DNA from: Gautieria morchelliformis
Taxonomy: Eukaryota > Basidiomycota > Agaricomycetes > Gomphales > Gomphaceae
DNA length: 64,000 bases
Assembly: GCA_015179125.1 (NCBI GenBank)
Contig: WHVA01000233.1
Span: forward strand, 62,001-126,000
Direction of reading: 5' to 3'
The translations under genes were made by a program, and so were the position numbers. The notes beneath the pieces were generated by a model. That model was given only the letters and a program-made list of their open reading frames with translations, searched no databases and had not been told where the DNA came from. Below, one piece after another: positions 22,060 to 33,780 of this stretch. Positions within the stretch are counted from its first letter, which is position 1. Every line of letters starts with the position of its first letter.

Positions 22060-23206
22060 AAAATGGCCTCAAAGCACGAAAATCAAGAAACTCTTGGTCA
22101 ACCCGACTCGAGATCCGGCACCAGGTACCCAGTCGCTAGCATCCACGAGCAACACACGAAAGCCCGGTCCTGATGGCATCAGTCCCCAGCAAGAAGACCC
22201 TGCCCCTGCACGCATCCACGACCAACCAGGAAGGCCGCAACCTTCGCTCCAGCTCTCAAAGCACGATAGGCAACGTAAACGAAACCGAAAAGGTGTGGAA
22301 AGCGCTCCCAATAACACCAGAGGTCGCACACAACTACCTACTAGCCAAACGACTACTCCCGAAACACCAAATCATCACTTACCATGCCCTTGGGACGGCT
22401 CTCCTGCACCTTGCTGAGGTGCAGGCCTCCATCCCCAAGACAATGGAAGAAGGAATAAGGGTGATCTCCGCACTATTGACAGACTTGGCAGAGCGAACGA
22501 CCATATCAGAGATAGCAACCTCCATTAAGGAAAGGCTGTCAGGAGCCAATGACATCCTCACGCCAGCCATCCATCAAATAGAAAAGAGTACACAGGCAAT
22601 CAAAACCTCCCTCACAGATGATGACATCCCTCACCTGTGCGAGGAATGGATGGAGAAGATCACCAACCTAGTCAGTGGAATTCCCCTTGAGCTCCCGCCA
22701 TTGCGGGAAATCAATCATGAGATCAACCTCATCGATCCCAATAAGCACATGCGGTATCACCTACCGAGTTCCCCGAACACTTCCGCGAGGAATTGTCCGT
22801 GAAATTAGAGAGATACACCACTGCAAAGTGGTGGATACCAGCAGAACCCCATTTTACATAATCCTGTGTATTTTACAATATAAAAGGAGGCCATTCTGAC
22901 CCCCTTAATCCAATCTAGCAATCTACTGCTTCTGTCCTACACGTGACTCATGTGACTTGTCCATTACTAAGCTGCTAACCCCAGCTAGGGTTATTCACTT
23001 ACTTTAGTGTCTAATTCTCAGTTAAGTAGTTACTTTACTGCTTAGCCACCTAGACTAATCCTCCGGGTGAAATTCTACAGAGTGAGCCTGTCACTTGATA
23101 GTCTTACCATTCACACTCCAATACCTGAGAGAGTTGATCAGTTGATTTTCCTGGTTAATATCTTTCACAAGTCAAGTCTTGTTGCTTGTAAAAGCCGCTT
23201 TAGATT
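22060..23206 (+). mobile_element. Ty3/gypsy fragment, plus strand, with diverged LTR
   Basis: An open stretch at 22173-22802 encodes a gag-like N-terminal region (helical, charged: LLAKRLLPKHQ, IHQIEKSTQAIKTSL) ending in HEINLIDPNK, the conserved entry to a gypsy reverse transcriptase. LTR sequence follows directly. It is broken and incomplete; about 30 percent divergence between its LTR and the one at 12.35 kb suggests an old or separate subfamily insertion. Confidence 0.65.
22860..23206 (+). repeat. Gypsy LTR fragment (opposite orientation to the LTR at 12.35 kb)
   Basis: TATA-like TATAAAAGGAGGCC at about 22,881-22,894, then blocks shared with the inverse of 12348-12690: TGGCTAAGCAGTAAAG, CACTCTGTAGA, GGTATTGGAGTG, AATCAACTGA, GACTTGTGAAAG (given here in the orientation of the 12.35-kb copy or its inverse). 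The outer U3 part is missing. Confidence 0.75.
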
Positions 23207-24891
23207 CTATTCTTTGCCTCTCATTTAATTGCAGTGCATTGGTAGATTATCACGTCAGTCCATTTATAAACTCGCTTGCTAAGCACATTCCCTCATATTT
23301 TGGAATATGCTGGGACCCCAATAGTGCCCTCAAACCTACAGTCTTTTAGTTTATTGTTCAGTGCTGCTAAGAAACGCATTGCCTTCCAGCTGTATTAACT
23401 TGGACTAGTTTTTACATGGATTGCAATCAAGGTACAAATATTAAATTATTTCCGGAGTTGTGCTGCAGCATTGTTTGATATTCTTTGAGTCTCATAAACA
23501 ACATGGGCTGATAGATTGAAGTGTTAGCAATAACACCAAAGTCTTGAAGGGTTCCAAAACAGAGCCTAAACCTCTCATCTTCAACACTTCGCCCCTCAGG
23601 GCCTCACCATGCTGTTGGTGAAGGTCTTCAAAGGAGTCTTTGCTGACAAAAAGATTGTTCATCACCAAATGGCCTTTCCATGGAGCCTCACTATGTGAGC
23701 TATTCAGTTTGACTGTAGATTAGGGTCCTTTACTTATATCACCCTATACCTTGTATATCTTTATAGGTTCGGCGCACTTCGCCGAACCACATCCTTCGCA
23801 GCACAAGGCATTCAGGCATTTGCTGTGTTCATGATTCGCTGCCACACTAAACACCCAAAAACCCATCTTGGCAAATGGCTCCATATGCGTATATATATAT
23901 ATATCACCTTGTGCTCCCTCATTTTGTATTCTCTACCACTCATCTCCCCCTCACTCAAGCACTCACACTCACATCCAATCACACCCACACCATGCACATA
24001 CCTACCTACATACACTCCCAAACCTGCCATTATTCACTCACACCACTGGCGGCCTCAAGCCCCATGCATAAACCCAACAACTAATATTACTACGCTACAC
24101 CAGCTCAGAAAAAGACGCTCTGCTCTATGTACGAACGACGCAAGAGTAAGACAATGGAGAATAAGAACCTCGAGACGCGGTCTGGGTGAATGACTATGTG
24201 GGTGTGGGGTGAGTGTGGGTAGGATGTAGTGTGTAGTGCGAAATGTGGTGTAAGATGCGGATACAGGACGGCCAGGGAAGCAGCAAGATCATGGGCGTCG
24301 AGCGCGGCAAGCGGCAAGCGGGCATAACGCAACAAACAATATGAGGGCGCATGCGGGTCGTGCAACGCATAGTGCCCACCGCGCAGGACGCAAATATAAT
24401 AAACGCAACACCCAACACCCAACACACGAACGATGCAGAACACGGGCATACAGCATGGAGCATAGAGCGGGGCACACTAAGCAAGCAGCAAGTGAGGTAA
24501 TTGAACAATCGGGAAAATGCAAGTATGGGTACAGCGAGGCGAGTGAGGCGGAACTAATGGGAGAGGAGAGGAGGCGGATGGCATGAGCAAGTGGAAGGGA
24601 ACACGGGAACACGGGAACACGATGAGCGCGGCAGAGGAGCGCGTGATAAGAGGAAGAGTAGGGCAGTGTTGGCGGAAGCGGGAACACAAACACACGACCG
24701 TGCGTGCGGGTACACGCGGCAAGAACGAGTACGAGGATGAGGGTGAGTCCGGGGGGGAAACTATGCAAGAAAGAGCAATCGCCAGACGAGGGGAGAGCGC
24801 GAGGCGCGCGCCAAATGGAACGAGCGCGTCAGCAAACGGGGCACACGAAAAGGCAGCCAGCCGTCCCCGCCGGCCGGGCCCACCGCCTCCA
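23207..24891. other. Intergenic and ATG13 downstream region
   Basis: No supported gene. It contains a 9-bp-stem hairpin, GGTTCGGCG-CACTT-CGCCGAACC, at 23766-23788 and a short TA run near 23,893. Base composition climbs sharply toward G+C from about 24.2 kb. Confidence 0.5.
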
Positions 24892-27800
24892 TCACCGATA
24901 CGGATACCCATACCCACCCCCATACCCCCTCGTGCTCCTCCCCCCGCCCCCGCCCACACCGCCTGCCCGTCCCGCACTCCGAGTCCGTCCTCCCCTTCTC
25001 TCCCCGCCCGCTCCAGACGCAGACGCCGCAGCACGGTGTGTCCCCTCACCATCACCCTCGCCCTCCCCCTCGTCGATCTCCAGCCTCCCAATGATCTCGT
25101 CCGACCCGCCCGCACTCGCTATCGACGCGGCGCGGTGGTGTGTCGAGCCCGCACCCAGTGCCGACGCGCCCGATCCCGACCCCAGCGCCGACGCCGACCC
25201 ACTGGCAGCCCCGGACCGCACCGGCGACGCGGCTGACGCATACGCGCCCGGCGACGGGGCAGAGCTCGACGCGAGCGCCGACGCGGACGAGCGGGGCGCA
25301 GACCCCGTGCCCGACCCCTCCCCAGACTCCGCAGACGCAGACGCGGCGGGGGCGTCGCCGCGCGTGTCCACAGGAGAGTCCGAAGGCGAAGGCGACGGGG
25401 ACGGGGAATACAGCGCGAGCGGCGCGCGGAGCGGGCTCCCGCGCACGGGGGCGTGCTCCAGCCGCGGGGGCGACGCGGCCATGCCCTGGGCCTGGGGCGT
25501 GTGAGTGTGCGAGTGCGAGTAGGACGATACGCCGATACCGCGTCCTGCGCTCGCGGGCGACCCAGCCGCCGACGCCCGCGCATGGGGCGCGCTTGGGTTG
25601 GGGGTGTGAGGACTCGTGGGCGAGCGGGGGGATTCTAGCCGTGCGGAGTGGAGCGACTCAGTTCGATGGCGCGGGTGCGAGGTCGGGGAGTAGGATAACG
25701 CGAAGGACTCTGGGCGGGGGCGCGGGGCGCGGGACGGGGGCGGCGTAGCCCCGGCAGTGATAGGCAGACCTCCGGGAGAGTTGGGGCTAGGGGAAGACGT
25801 ATATCCTCCCGTGTCCAGGAGGGACGGGCGCCTGCCACTGCCGATCTCTGTCGATGACTACACGTCAGTACCTCGTCTACGGAGGAGAGGAGACGAAAAG
25901 AAGACGATGCGAAGATGAGATGACAAATGAGGAGAAGGGGTAGGAGAGGGAGAAAAGGTGAACGAGTCAAGCCGAGAACAAGGTTACTTACCCGCTGCAG
26001 CCGCCACCGTCACAACACCCTCCCCCGTCCTCACACCATTCCCACTCCCAACCCCCACACCACTCCCAGTGGCACCCAACCCCGCACCCCTTCCCCGCCC
26101 CGCCTTCGCACGCCCCTCCAGCCCCGCCACACTACTCCAAAACGAGTCGTTCAGGCGACGCAGCTGCGCGTCGACCTGCGCATGGAACGTGAACGTCGCT
26201 GTCGGCGGGGAGGGCGAGCCGGCGGGCTCGGACTGCGCGGGGTGTGGCGGGTCGGTGGGCGGTGGCGGGGAGTGGGAGTGCGGGTGCGTGGGACGCGGTG
26301 AGGCATAGGGTGCCGGGTGCGGAGGTGACGATGCGTGGGGTGACGATGTGTGAGGTGGGGATGAGGCTGAGGCTGAGGGCGGCGGGTGCGGTGTGCCGGG
26401 ATAAGGTGACCGTGCCGGCGACGCGGCGTCGCGCGCGGGGCGGGCGTAGAACCGGGGCGGCGACGCGTCCCCATCCTCCACCACCGTATCGTCGCTCCCG
26501 ATCCGCGCCATCGCCCCCTCCGTCCCCTTCCCCTTCCACCCCCGCTCCCCATCCGCCTCCGCCGACCCAGACGCATCGTCCCGCTCGCCCGCCCCACCCC
26601 TCCCACCCTCCCCTTCTCGCCCCCGCTCCCCCTCCCGGAGCCCCCTCCGCCTGCCCCCAAGCATAACCCTTCGATCGATGGCCTGCACGAACGCGGAGAG
26701 CTCGTCGTCGTCCGTCGTGGTGCTGAGGAACGCGGGGGAGGCGAGCTTGGACTTGGGCTGTGGATGAAAGGGCGTCAATCAGCGTGATGCGAGTAGTGGA
26801 CCACTGGATGGGGCAAGGCAAACGCGAAGGGGCGGAGGCGGGTAAAAGCAAAAGACGGCGAGCACGAGGGAATGCTGCTAGAATACACTGTCGCAAGCAA
26901 TAGCACTCAAAATAAAAGCAGCACAAAACGATCCACAACGCACTGCACACCAGCCTCCACAGTCCCGAAAGAAACGAAGAAAAAAAGAAGAAAAAAACAC
27001 CCGAAACCAAAGACTCACAGAAGGTCTCCCACCACCATAACTATCCCCCACCCCACCATACTCCCTCCCCTTCTCCTCACTAAGCATCTCAAGACTCGCA
27101 GGGCTCCCCCCGCCCCTCCTCCCCAAACTCAAACTCCCCGGACTCCCGTCGCTCCCGCCCCCGCCCACGCCAGACGCACCCCCCGCCCCCGCCCCGGACG
27201 CAGACGCCGACGCCGCATACCGATGCCCAAAGCTGCTCGAGAACCGCCTCCCTGCGGGCGGCGAGGGGCGCGGCGTGTGCGCGGGCGCGGGCACGGGCAT
27301 GGGGGACGATGCCGTGGGGGACGGGCGGGGCCGGTCCGTCGTCGTCGTCGCGACGGGCGACACGGGGGGGTACGCAGGCGACGGTCCCGGTCCCGCGCCC
27401 AGGGGCGACCCCGAGACAGGCCGCTCGGGCAGGCTCGGCCCGCCCGTCGACGTCGACGCGGTCCCGGACCCGCTCAGCGGCGAGTGGCGCACGCTCGCGG
27501 CCTGCGAGTGCTGCGAGTGCTGCGACGGGAGGGGGGGGAAGGCCGGGAACGACGGCGAGTGCGGGGAGTGGAACGTGGGCGAGCCCGGGGCGCCGGCGGA
27601 GAGCGTCGCGCTCTTGAACGGGTGGATCGCGTTGATGGAGGGGCGGCGGATGGGGAGCGCGGGCGAGGCCTGCGATGCGGGCGAGGGCGTCGATGCCGGT
27701 GGGGGCGCGGACGGCGCAGGGGGATACGAGCCAGGGCCGGGGCCCGACGACGCACGGGACGGCGGGCCTGACCCAGACGCCGACGACTCGGGCGCTAGCG

Positions 27801-28918
27801 CCCTGGGGCTGCTGCTCGCGGGCGAGTCTGGCGCGGCGAACGACGGCGGCCTGGAGCCCGCCGCGCCGCGGGCGCGCGCCGAGCCCGGGCGGGGCAGCAC
27901 GAAGCGGTCCGCGAGGCTGTGCGGCGGGGAGCGGCTCGCCCTCAGCGGGGACCCGCCGCTGGCGCTTGCGCTGTGGCTGGAGAGCGACTGCTGCTGGCGC
28001 GCGGCGACGGTGGGCGTGAAGCCCATGTCGTCCTGCGACAGGAAGCGCGAGGACAGGACGGACTCGAGGGTGTCGATCGAGAATGCCGGGGCGACGAGGT
28101 ACGTCGCGCGGATGGAGAGGAGGCCGAGGGGGTGCAGGATAGGGGGGAAGGCATACGACGCGGTCGGGAGCGGGGGCTGTGTGGGAGAGGGGCGGGCGTT
28201 GAAGGCGAGCGTGGGCAGCGCTGCAGCGCCGGGCGGCGGGGCGACGCGCACGACGATCGCGAGCGGGCCCGCCTCCGGGCGTCGCAGGCGGCGGAACAGG
28301 GACCACGCGGGGAGCACCCGCAGCAGCGTGAACATGCTCCGGAAGACGGAGATGCCCTGCTTGTACACGGTGGAGAGGGCGACGTCCGCGTGCGGGGCGT
28401 CGCGGGCGTCCCTGTGCGGGGCAGGGGCGAACTGGACGTGCCAGCTCTCGAGGAGGACGAGGCGCGGGGTGGGGTCGACGCGCGCGCGGGGCGCAGCGGG
28501 GTCGGAGAGCACGAGGACCTGGTTGGTCGCAAGCTCGGGCACGGAGAGGAGGACGTGGAGCTCTAGGGGCGGCAGCGCGGGGGCCGCAGGGGCCGCGGCG
28601 GCGGAGAGGCTGCGATACAGACGGAGGTGCTCGCGGAATGCGTCTGTGTCGGGGGTCTCGAGGTTGAACTGCACAGACGGTGTCAGCGTGGTCAGCACGG
28701 GGCGCAGGGGCACGCACCCATTTGTCGAGCCGCACTGGCGGATGGGGGCCCGCGGGCGGCGTGGCGCGGGCGTGGTGCACGAGGAGGGCAGCCTTTGTGA
28801 AGAACTTGAGGGCGATCTGGTCGGCCTTGCCTGCGCTGCCTGCGCTGCCCGGCGTGCCCGTGCCGGCGTTGCCCGCAGCGTCGCGCTCGCGGTCGCTGGC
28901 CATGAGTGCGGGTGCCAT
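24892..28918 (-). CDS. ATG13: Autophagy protein Atg13 (about 1190 aa, four exons)
   Basis: Atg13 is the regulatory, scaffold subunit of the Atg1 kinase complex that starts autophagy under TORC1 control. Model: exons 28918-28718, 28668-27019, 26757-25992 and 25847-24892; they sum to 1191 codons with no internal stop. N-terminal HORMA-type domain: ADQIALKFFTKAALLVHHAR, RLDKW spliced to FNLETPD (intron 28717-28669, 49 nt), then LLESWHVQFAP, TVYKQGISVFRSMFTLLR and LRVLPAWSL. The rest is Ser/Pro/Gly-rich disorder with DELSAFVQAIDRR in exon 3 and GGYTSSPSPNSPGG in exon 4, the usual Atg13 regulatory tail. Start ATG at 28918 (MAPALMASDRERD). The gene is extremely GC-rich, which creates long antisense open frames. 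The two larger introns (261 and 144 nt) are less certain than the first. Confidence 0.85.
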
Positions 28919-29310
28919 GTCGGTGTCGTGGTGCTGACAAGCCTGTGTGGTTCAGTCAGCGTGGGTGTCGCTGTCGGTCAGCGCTGGGTCAGAGCTGCAT
29001 GTCGCGCACGCGAGGCTCCTACTTATCGCTGCGTAGGGGGCTTACGTAATCGATCGACGCAGAATATATTATGTCTCGAGAATAGCGTTATATGAGGCAA
29101 TATAGGGATACAATAAGCAGATATTACTCTAGGCGAATAGCGTTATAAGAGGCAATACAGGCTGCAGAGGGATACACAATAATGATGAGAAACGCGATAC
29201 AGAATAATATGAGATACTGTGGTTCTATGTCTATAATTCTGGCGGTACCTGTCAGCGCGAGCATACTTGCAGTCGAGCACGCTCACCGTCAACGCCTGGG
29301 ATTCTAGCAA
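28919..29310. other. ATG13 upstream region
   Basis: About 390 bp without a supported gene. G+C drops abruptly after 29,030, where AT-rich sequence has repeated GAATAGCGTTAT(A)GAGGCAATA words at about 29,082 and 29,135. Confidence 0.5.
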
Positions 29311-29768
29311 TCAACGCCTGTACATGTGATTCGGGCATGCACTCAGAATCGTCTGCCCGTAGCTGTGCCTCTCCCCGCCGCGCGCGCGGCACGAGTGGTG
29401 TCTCGCGCACGCCGCGCCCGCCTGAGCACACGCACGACAGCCAGCCGCGTACCCATGGGCACAGTTCCACGCATGGCGCGCGCTGCTCATGCACTGGGTG
29501 CTCTGGCAGTCTTCCTCGCGCTCGGACAAGTTGCTGACGCAGCCGCACCCGAGGTACTTGACGGTCCCGCGTTTAACAATAGGGCACACTGCGCATGCGG
29601 TCCGTGAGTCTGGGAAGGACGCGGCGGGGAGGAGGACTTACTTGTAGAGGAAAGGCAAAGGTGGAATGGAGGACATGGATACGTCCTGCAGGTGGTTATA
29701 TACGCGCGGGGGCGAGGCGTTGCAGTAACCTTGGCCCGCCGCATTCCCAGCTGTGCCGGTCCTTTCAT
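29311..29768 (-). CDS. Possible cysteine-rich protein, two exons
   Basis: An exon ending at a GTAAGT donor near 29,640 would join, by an acceptor GCGCAG near 29,590, to a Cys-rich stretch starting CPIVKRGTVKYLGCGC. Cysteines are spaced as in small secreted fungal proteins (CGC, DC, C, C, GC..C, C, C). The stop is at 29,311. The upstream ORF frame that fits the splice begins MKGPAQLG at 29,768. An alternative frame upstream (29,638-30,099) has a better signal-peptide-like segment (LAIFAAVLLSYLAPVPLSL) but does not keep the frame through this splice. Family unknown; one of several possible models. Confidence 0.3.
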
Positions 29769-32222
29769 CGGTCATCAACCTGTTGAGACGCAGCGTACAC
29801 GAGGAGGCCAAGGCGCCTATAGCCACAATCATAGCCAGACGTGGTGGTGCGTGAGGATGAATTGACCGACTTGTCCGCATCCAATCGCAGGTTTCCTTTG
29901 GATCAAACGTCGTCAGGTGGTTGGTAGGGCAACCCCTTAGTAGAAAGACATGACCCGCGGTCTGGGAATACAGAGATGATGGGCCAGTTTGGTCCGCGGT
30001 ATAGGACAAGCTGAGGGGCACGGGCGCGAGATAGCTCAGGAGCACTGCTGCAAAGATAGCGAGGCGACGCTCGCGGCGCGAAGGCGGCAGACATCTCAAG
30101 CACAGCTAAGGAAAAATAGCCTGGGTATCGCTCTTTCGAAAGACACGAGGCAAGCTGTAGGCAGGACAGTAGCTCTGAATAGAATTGCATGGTTTCAGAT
30201 ACGGGCGGATGTATTGAATTGGCTGCCAGTGATGATAGATTCAGCCTGCCTAGCTACGAGTCTACGACAGCCAGTCACGCGCACCAAACACAGACCAACT
30301 GAGGTGAAATTCCGGGGAGAAAAACGCGTCGAACATGACGCATCAGTGCAGGGTACATGTACAGCGCCGCGCCACAGGAAGTGGAGCACGACGGCTGTAG
30401 AGTGTGGTTGCTTCAGGAGCCAATTGAAGCGGAGCTGCAACTCCGCTTCACAGTCCGACGCTCTCCTGATGAGACAGGACGGCAACTTGACCTGTTGTGG
30501 ATTGATGTCTATGGCCGCCGCACCATAGCAGTGCTTGGGACCGTCAACGATCACGGCTGGCAATCTTTCCAAAGCTCGCCTTCACGCACCTCAGGGTCTA
30601 CTCGGTAGGCGCGAACTAGGTGGCACGTTTCACCGCCATCCCGAGTTGTAGACGCATCGAGACAGAGCTTGCAGCGGGGCATCGAGTCGACTCCGGCGTC
30701 ACCTCGACTGATTGTTCGTCCCTTTTCTGGCAGCCCTGATTTCCAACCCTGATTTCCACGCCTGACTTCCTTTCACTTCCCGCGCTTCTGCTGTACAGCA
30801 CGCTTCGCCTCGGCTGTGTACTGTATTGCTGGAGCTCCTCCATCTCGCCTCCGGACAATCCTTACTGTTCATCTCTGGGCGCCAATCCTCAGACTCTCAA
30901 ATTGCCTTGCTATGGCCTCGGCTATCCCTGGAGCATCTTCCATCTCGCCTGCGTACGCAGTGTCAACGATCCTGATCGCCCATTGCTATGCCCACAACTT
31001 GGACCGTCTGTCATGGCATACCCGGGAGAGGTCACTGCGCAACAACTGGAGCGTCTCAACCACATCTCATAGTATGATGTATACTACGTTCCACTGTGTC
31101 GGGGTGAACAAAAGAGAGGCAACGACAGCTCACCTCCGTCTCTGCTCTCCAAGCCACTACCACCCTCCCCGTCCTCCTTCCCTCCTGCAGAGCCCGCCAG
31201 TGTGTACGTCACGCTGTCGAGTCCACGGGCCCGGGCCAAGACGTTGCCTAGAGCCGTAGTCCATGTCATTCATAGTGTGCAGTGCCATTCCTAGCATGAG
31301 AATGATCTACTGTCGGCTTCGCCAGTCCCGTCCGTGACGTGCTGCGGTGCCACTGGCAGGGTACTCGCGTGTGACGTCCTGTCACGGTCTTGCCAACCGG
31401 CATGCGCGTGACGGTCGGCATCATGATGTCGCGATTCATATTTGGCAAGCGGGCGTGGCTCGAGTACAGCTGTATCCATACCCGCCCCCTCTGTCTCACT
31501 CTCCTGCTCGCACTCACCTCCTCCCTCTCGCTGCATATTTTTCGACCCGGCGTCCGCGGAATCCGGGCCCGTGTCGCGTGTTCATTTATTTCATTATTTA
31601 TTTTCACGAAGACCATTTTGTATCGTATCAGAAGCCGAGGGCTATCCAAGCTTTCGACACCAGCAGCTGAACTGCAATCACATCCAATAGTACCTACTTC
31701 AGCTATACTATGTGCACACCGCCGCATGCGCATCTTCAACACTGCATGTGGTCCAGAGTCATGATGAGAGCCTCGTGGCTGTACAATCTCGGAAACATTG
31801 CCTGAATACGTTACCTGTGCGTTTGCGAGCACTAGTACCTCCAGTAGCGAAAATTTTCCTCAGCTAGAACGAGGCTGCCAGCGGCTCTCATAATATTTAC
31901 CAGCTTCACTATCACTCCGACACGTCAGTGCGTTCCAACACTGCCTCGAGATAACACAGCCTCAGAAATCATTGGAGCTCTCTTCGCAGTAAACCAGCTC
32001 GTATCAACGAAACTTGTCCCAGGGACGCGTGCAAGCCACAAAGCTAGACGCGCATGACTCAAAATCGGATCCGGAAACAGAAATAAAACACGTTTGAACA
32101 AGAAAATCCAACCGCACTCTAATTATTTCAAAGCAGAAGTATGAGACACCACTAACCACGCTCTGTGCGGTATCACGATTTTGCAGGGACAGCGAAACTC
32201 CAGCCTTCACCTCCGAAGATAC
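29769..32222. other. Intergenic, no supported gene
   Basis: About 2.4 kb with only short open stretches and no recognisable domains. It has one compact hairpin, GAAGCGGAG-6 nt-CTCCGCTTC, at 30426-30449. Confidence 0.4.
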
Positions 32223-33780
32223 TCAGTAGAACTCCACCAAGCTTGTCAGTTGCTCGTCTTCAGTCTTGCCTGCGGTCAAGGCCTCTCCCAGGGTCTCGTT
32301 CACCGCCAAAAAGGGCCCCACCAGTTCCTTCCCAAGAACCCCTCGCAACACGTTATCCGCTCGCAAATTCCTCCTCGCCTCCTCCACGCTCAACGGCATC
32401 CGCTTCGTAATGCCCATCGCCTTCCTTTCCTCCTCCGTCATTGCCGCTGCACTCGCATCCTGACAATCCTTCGCCGTGAGCGCCTGCCTGGTCTTGATCC
32501 CAATCATCCCTGCAGCGAGAACCGCCGCCAGCGCCAGATGCGGGTTCGCCGTCCCGTCAATAAAGCGCAACTCAAAGTTCCTCGAAGAGGGCGATGCCGC
32601 GTTTGTCAACCGCACAGGCGCCTCGCGGTTCTCGTTTCCGTACGAAACGTACGTCCCGCCGCTCCAGACACCGTCCGCAACCCGTTTGTACGATGCGGGC
32701 GTGGGGAGGGTGAACGCCGCAACCGCAGGGAGGTGATCCAACAGCCCTGCCAGGAACTCCTGTTCGCGGGCGGACAGCTGACTGCCCGTTTTCGTCCCGA
32801 GCTTTGTGGCGGAGTGGACGGAGACGTGTGCGTGTGCGGATGACCCGGCGCTGGTCATGAAGGGGCGTGGCGCGAATGTGGCGTGTAGGCCGTGTTTCGC
32901 AGCGGTGTGCACGATGATGTCTCTGGTGTAGATAAGGGCATCTGCGGCATCCAAGGGGGTAAGTGGACCGGACACCACCTCGTACTGCCCGGGTGCAGCT
33001 TCGGCATGGAGCATCAAGGGAGGTATCCCGCTTGCTTTGAGCGCCTCGGCGATGTCGTGCATGACTTTCGCTTCGAGGGACCCGACGAGAAGACCGGAGG
33101 TTGCAGACCACTGGTGAACGTTGGAAGGCACCACTGGGTTAGTGGATTTGAGCAGGATGAACTCGGACTCGAACCCGACAAGGAACTCGGTGGCGTATAC
33201 GCTTTTCGCTTCTCTATTGAAATTTAGAAAAAAACTGTCAGCACAATCAAAAAAAAACTCAAAACAACATACTCGACAATCTTTCCCAGAACGGTCCTGG
33301 GACACAGCCCGACCTCCACCCCATTTGGTCCCGCAGCCTTCTCCTCGAAGCGCCCCATGATACCCAGGACGTCTCCAAAGCCTACGCCCCGCAGCACCCG
33401 CATCGTACTTCGATCCAACCTATACAGGTATTCGCCAATCCCCGAAAACCCCTCCGGGGTCATCAAGTACACCAACCCCACTCCGACTTTGGCTATATTC
33501 ACGCCAGGACGTTTTGAATGGTTCATCAGGGCGACGAAGTACTCAATGGGGACGATGCGGCATCGCCGGGTGTTGGCGAGATCGACCCAGTAGATGTGGA
33601 CATAGGCTGCATGCAATCATTTTCAGCACATCCTCGTCTTCCTAACAACAAAAAGAGTTAAGAGAATGAAGCGTGGAACTCACAGACGTTGAGTGACTCG
33701 AGACTCTGAAGCGTAGGCGGATCGGCGGCAGAGGATCTAACATTTGCAGGGGTGTAACTGATTCCGTGGCTGTAGTCCAT
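32223..33780 (-). CDS. Stand-alone glutamine-synthetase-like (type I fold) protein, 473 aa
   Basis: Exons 33780-33684, 33606-33273 and 33213-32223; introns of 77 and 59 nt; 474 codons including stop. N-terminal beta-grasp-like part with YVHIYWVDLANTRRCRIVP. Catalytic-domain marks: EFLVGFESEF, AEAAPGQYEV (type I GS has H-x-E-x-A-P-G-Q), the ATP/substrate segment GSSAHAHVS, and a Glu/Arg block NREAPVRL and FELRFIDGTANPHLALA. Such proteins resemble the C-terminal half of FluG and gamma-glutamyl-amide ligases; fungal ammonia-assimilating GS is type II, so the substrate is not certain. It is divergent from DUR3, sharing a 771-bp promoter, which suggests nitrogen use. Start MDYSHGISYTPANV. Confidence 0.85.

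Noticed and set aside
12348-23206. One giant DNA transposon with inverted terminal repeats
   Set aside because: The inverted ends are LTR sequence adjoining gypsy coding parts on opposite strands, so they are separate or rearranged LTR-element remains.
25984-27010. Several other long frames in the GC-rich block
   Set aside because: Shadow frames of ATG13 exon 3; no family resemblance.
27275-29095. 606-codon plus-strand open frame antisense to ATG13
   Set aside because: Gly/Arg/Ala-rich translation without domains; explained by the extreme G+C at third positions of ATG13.
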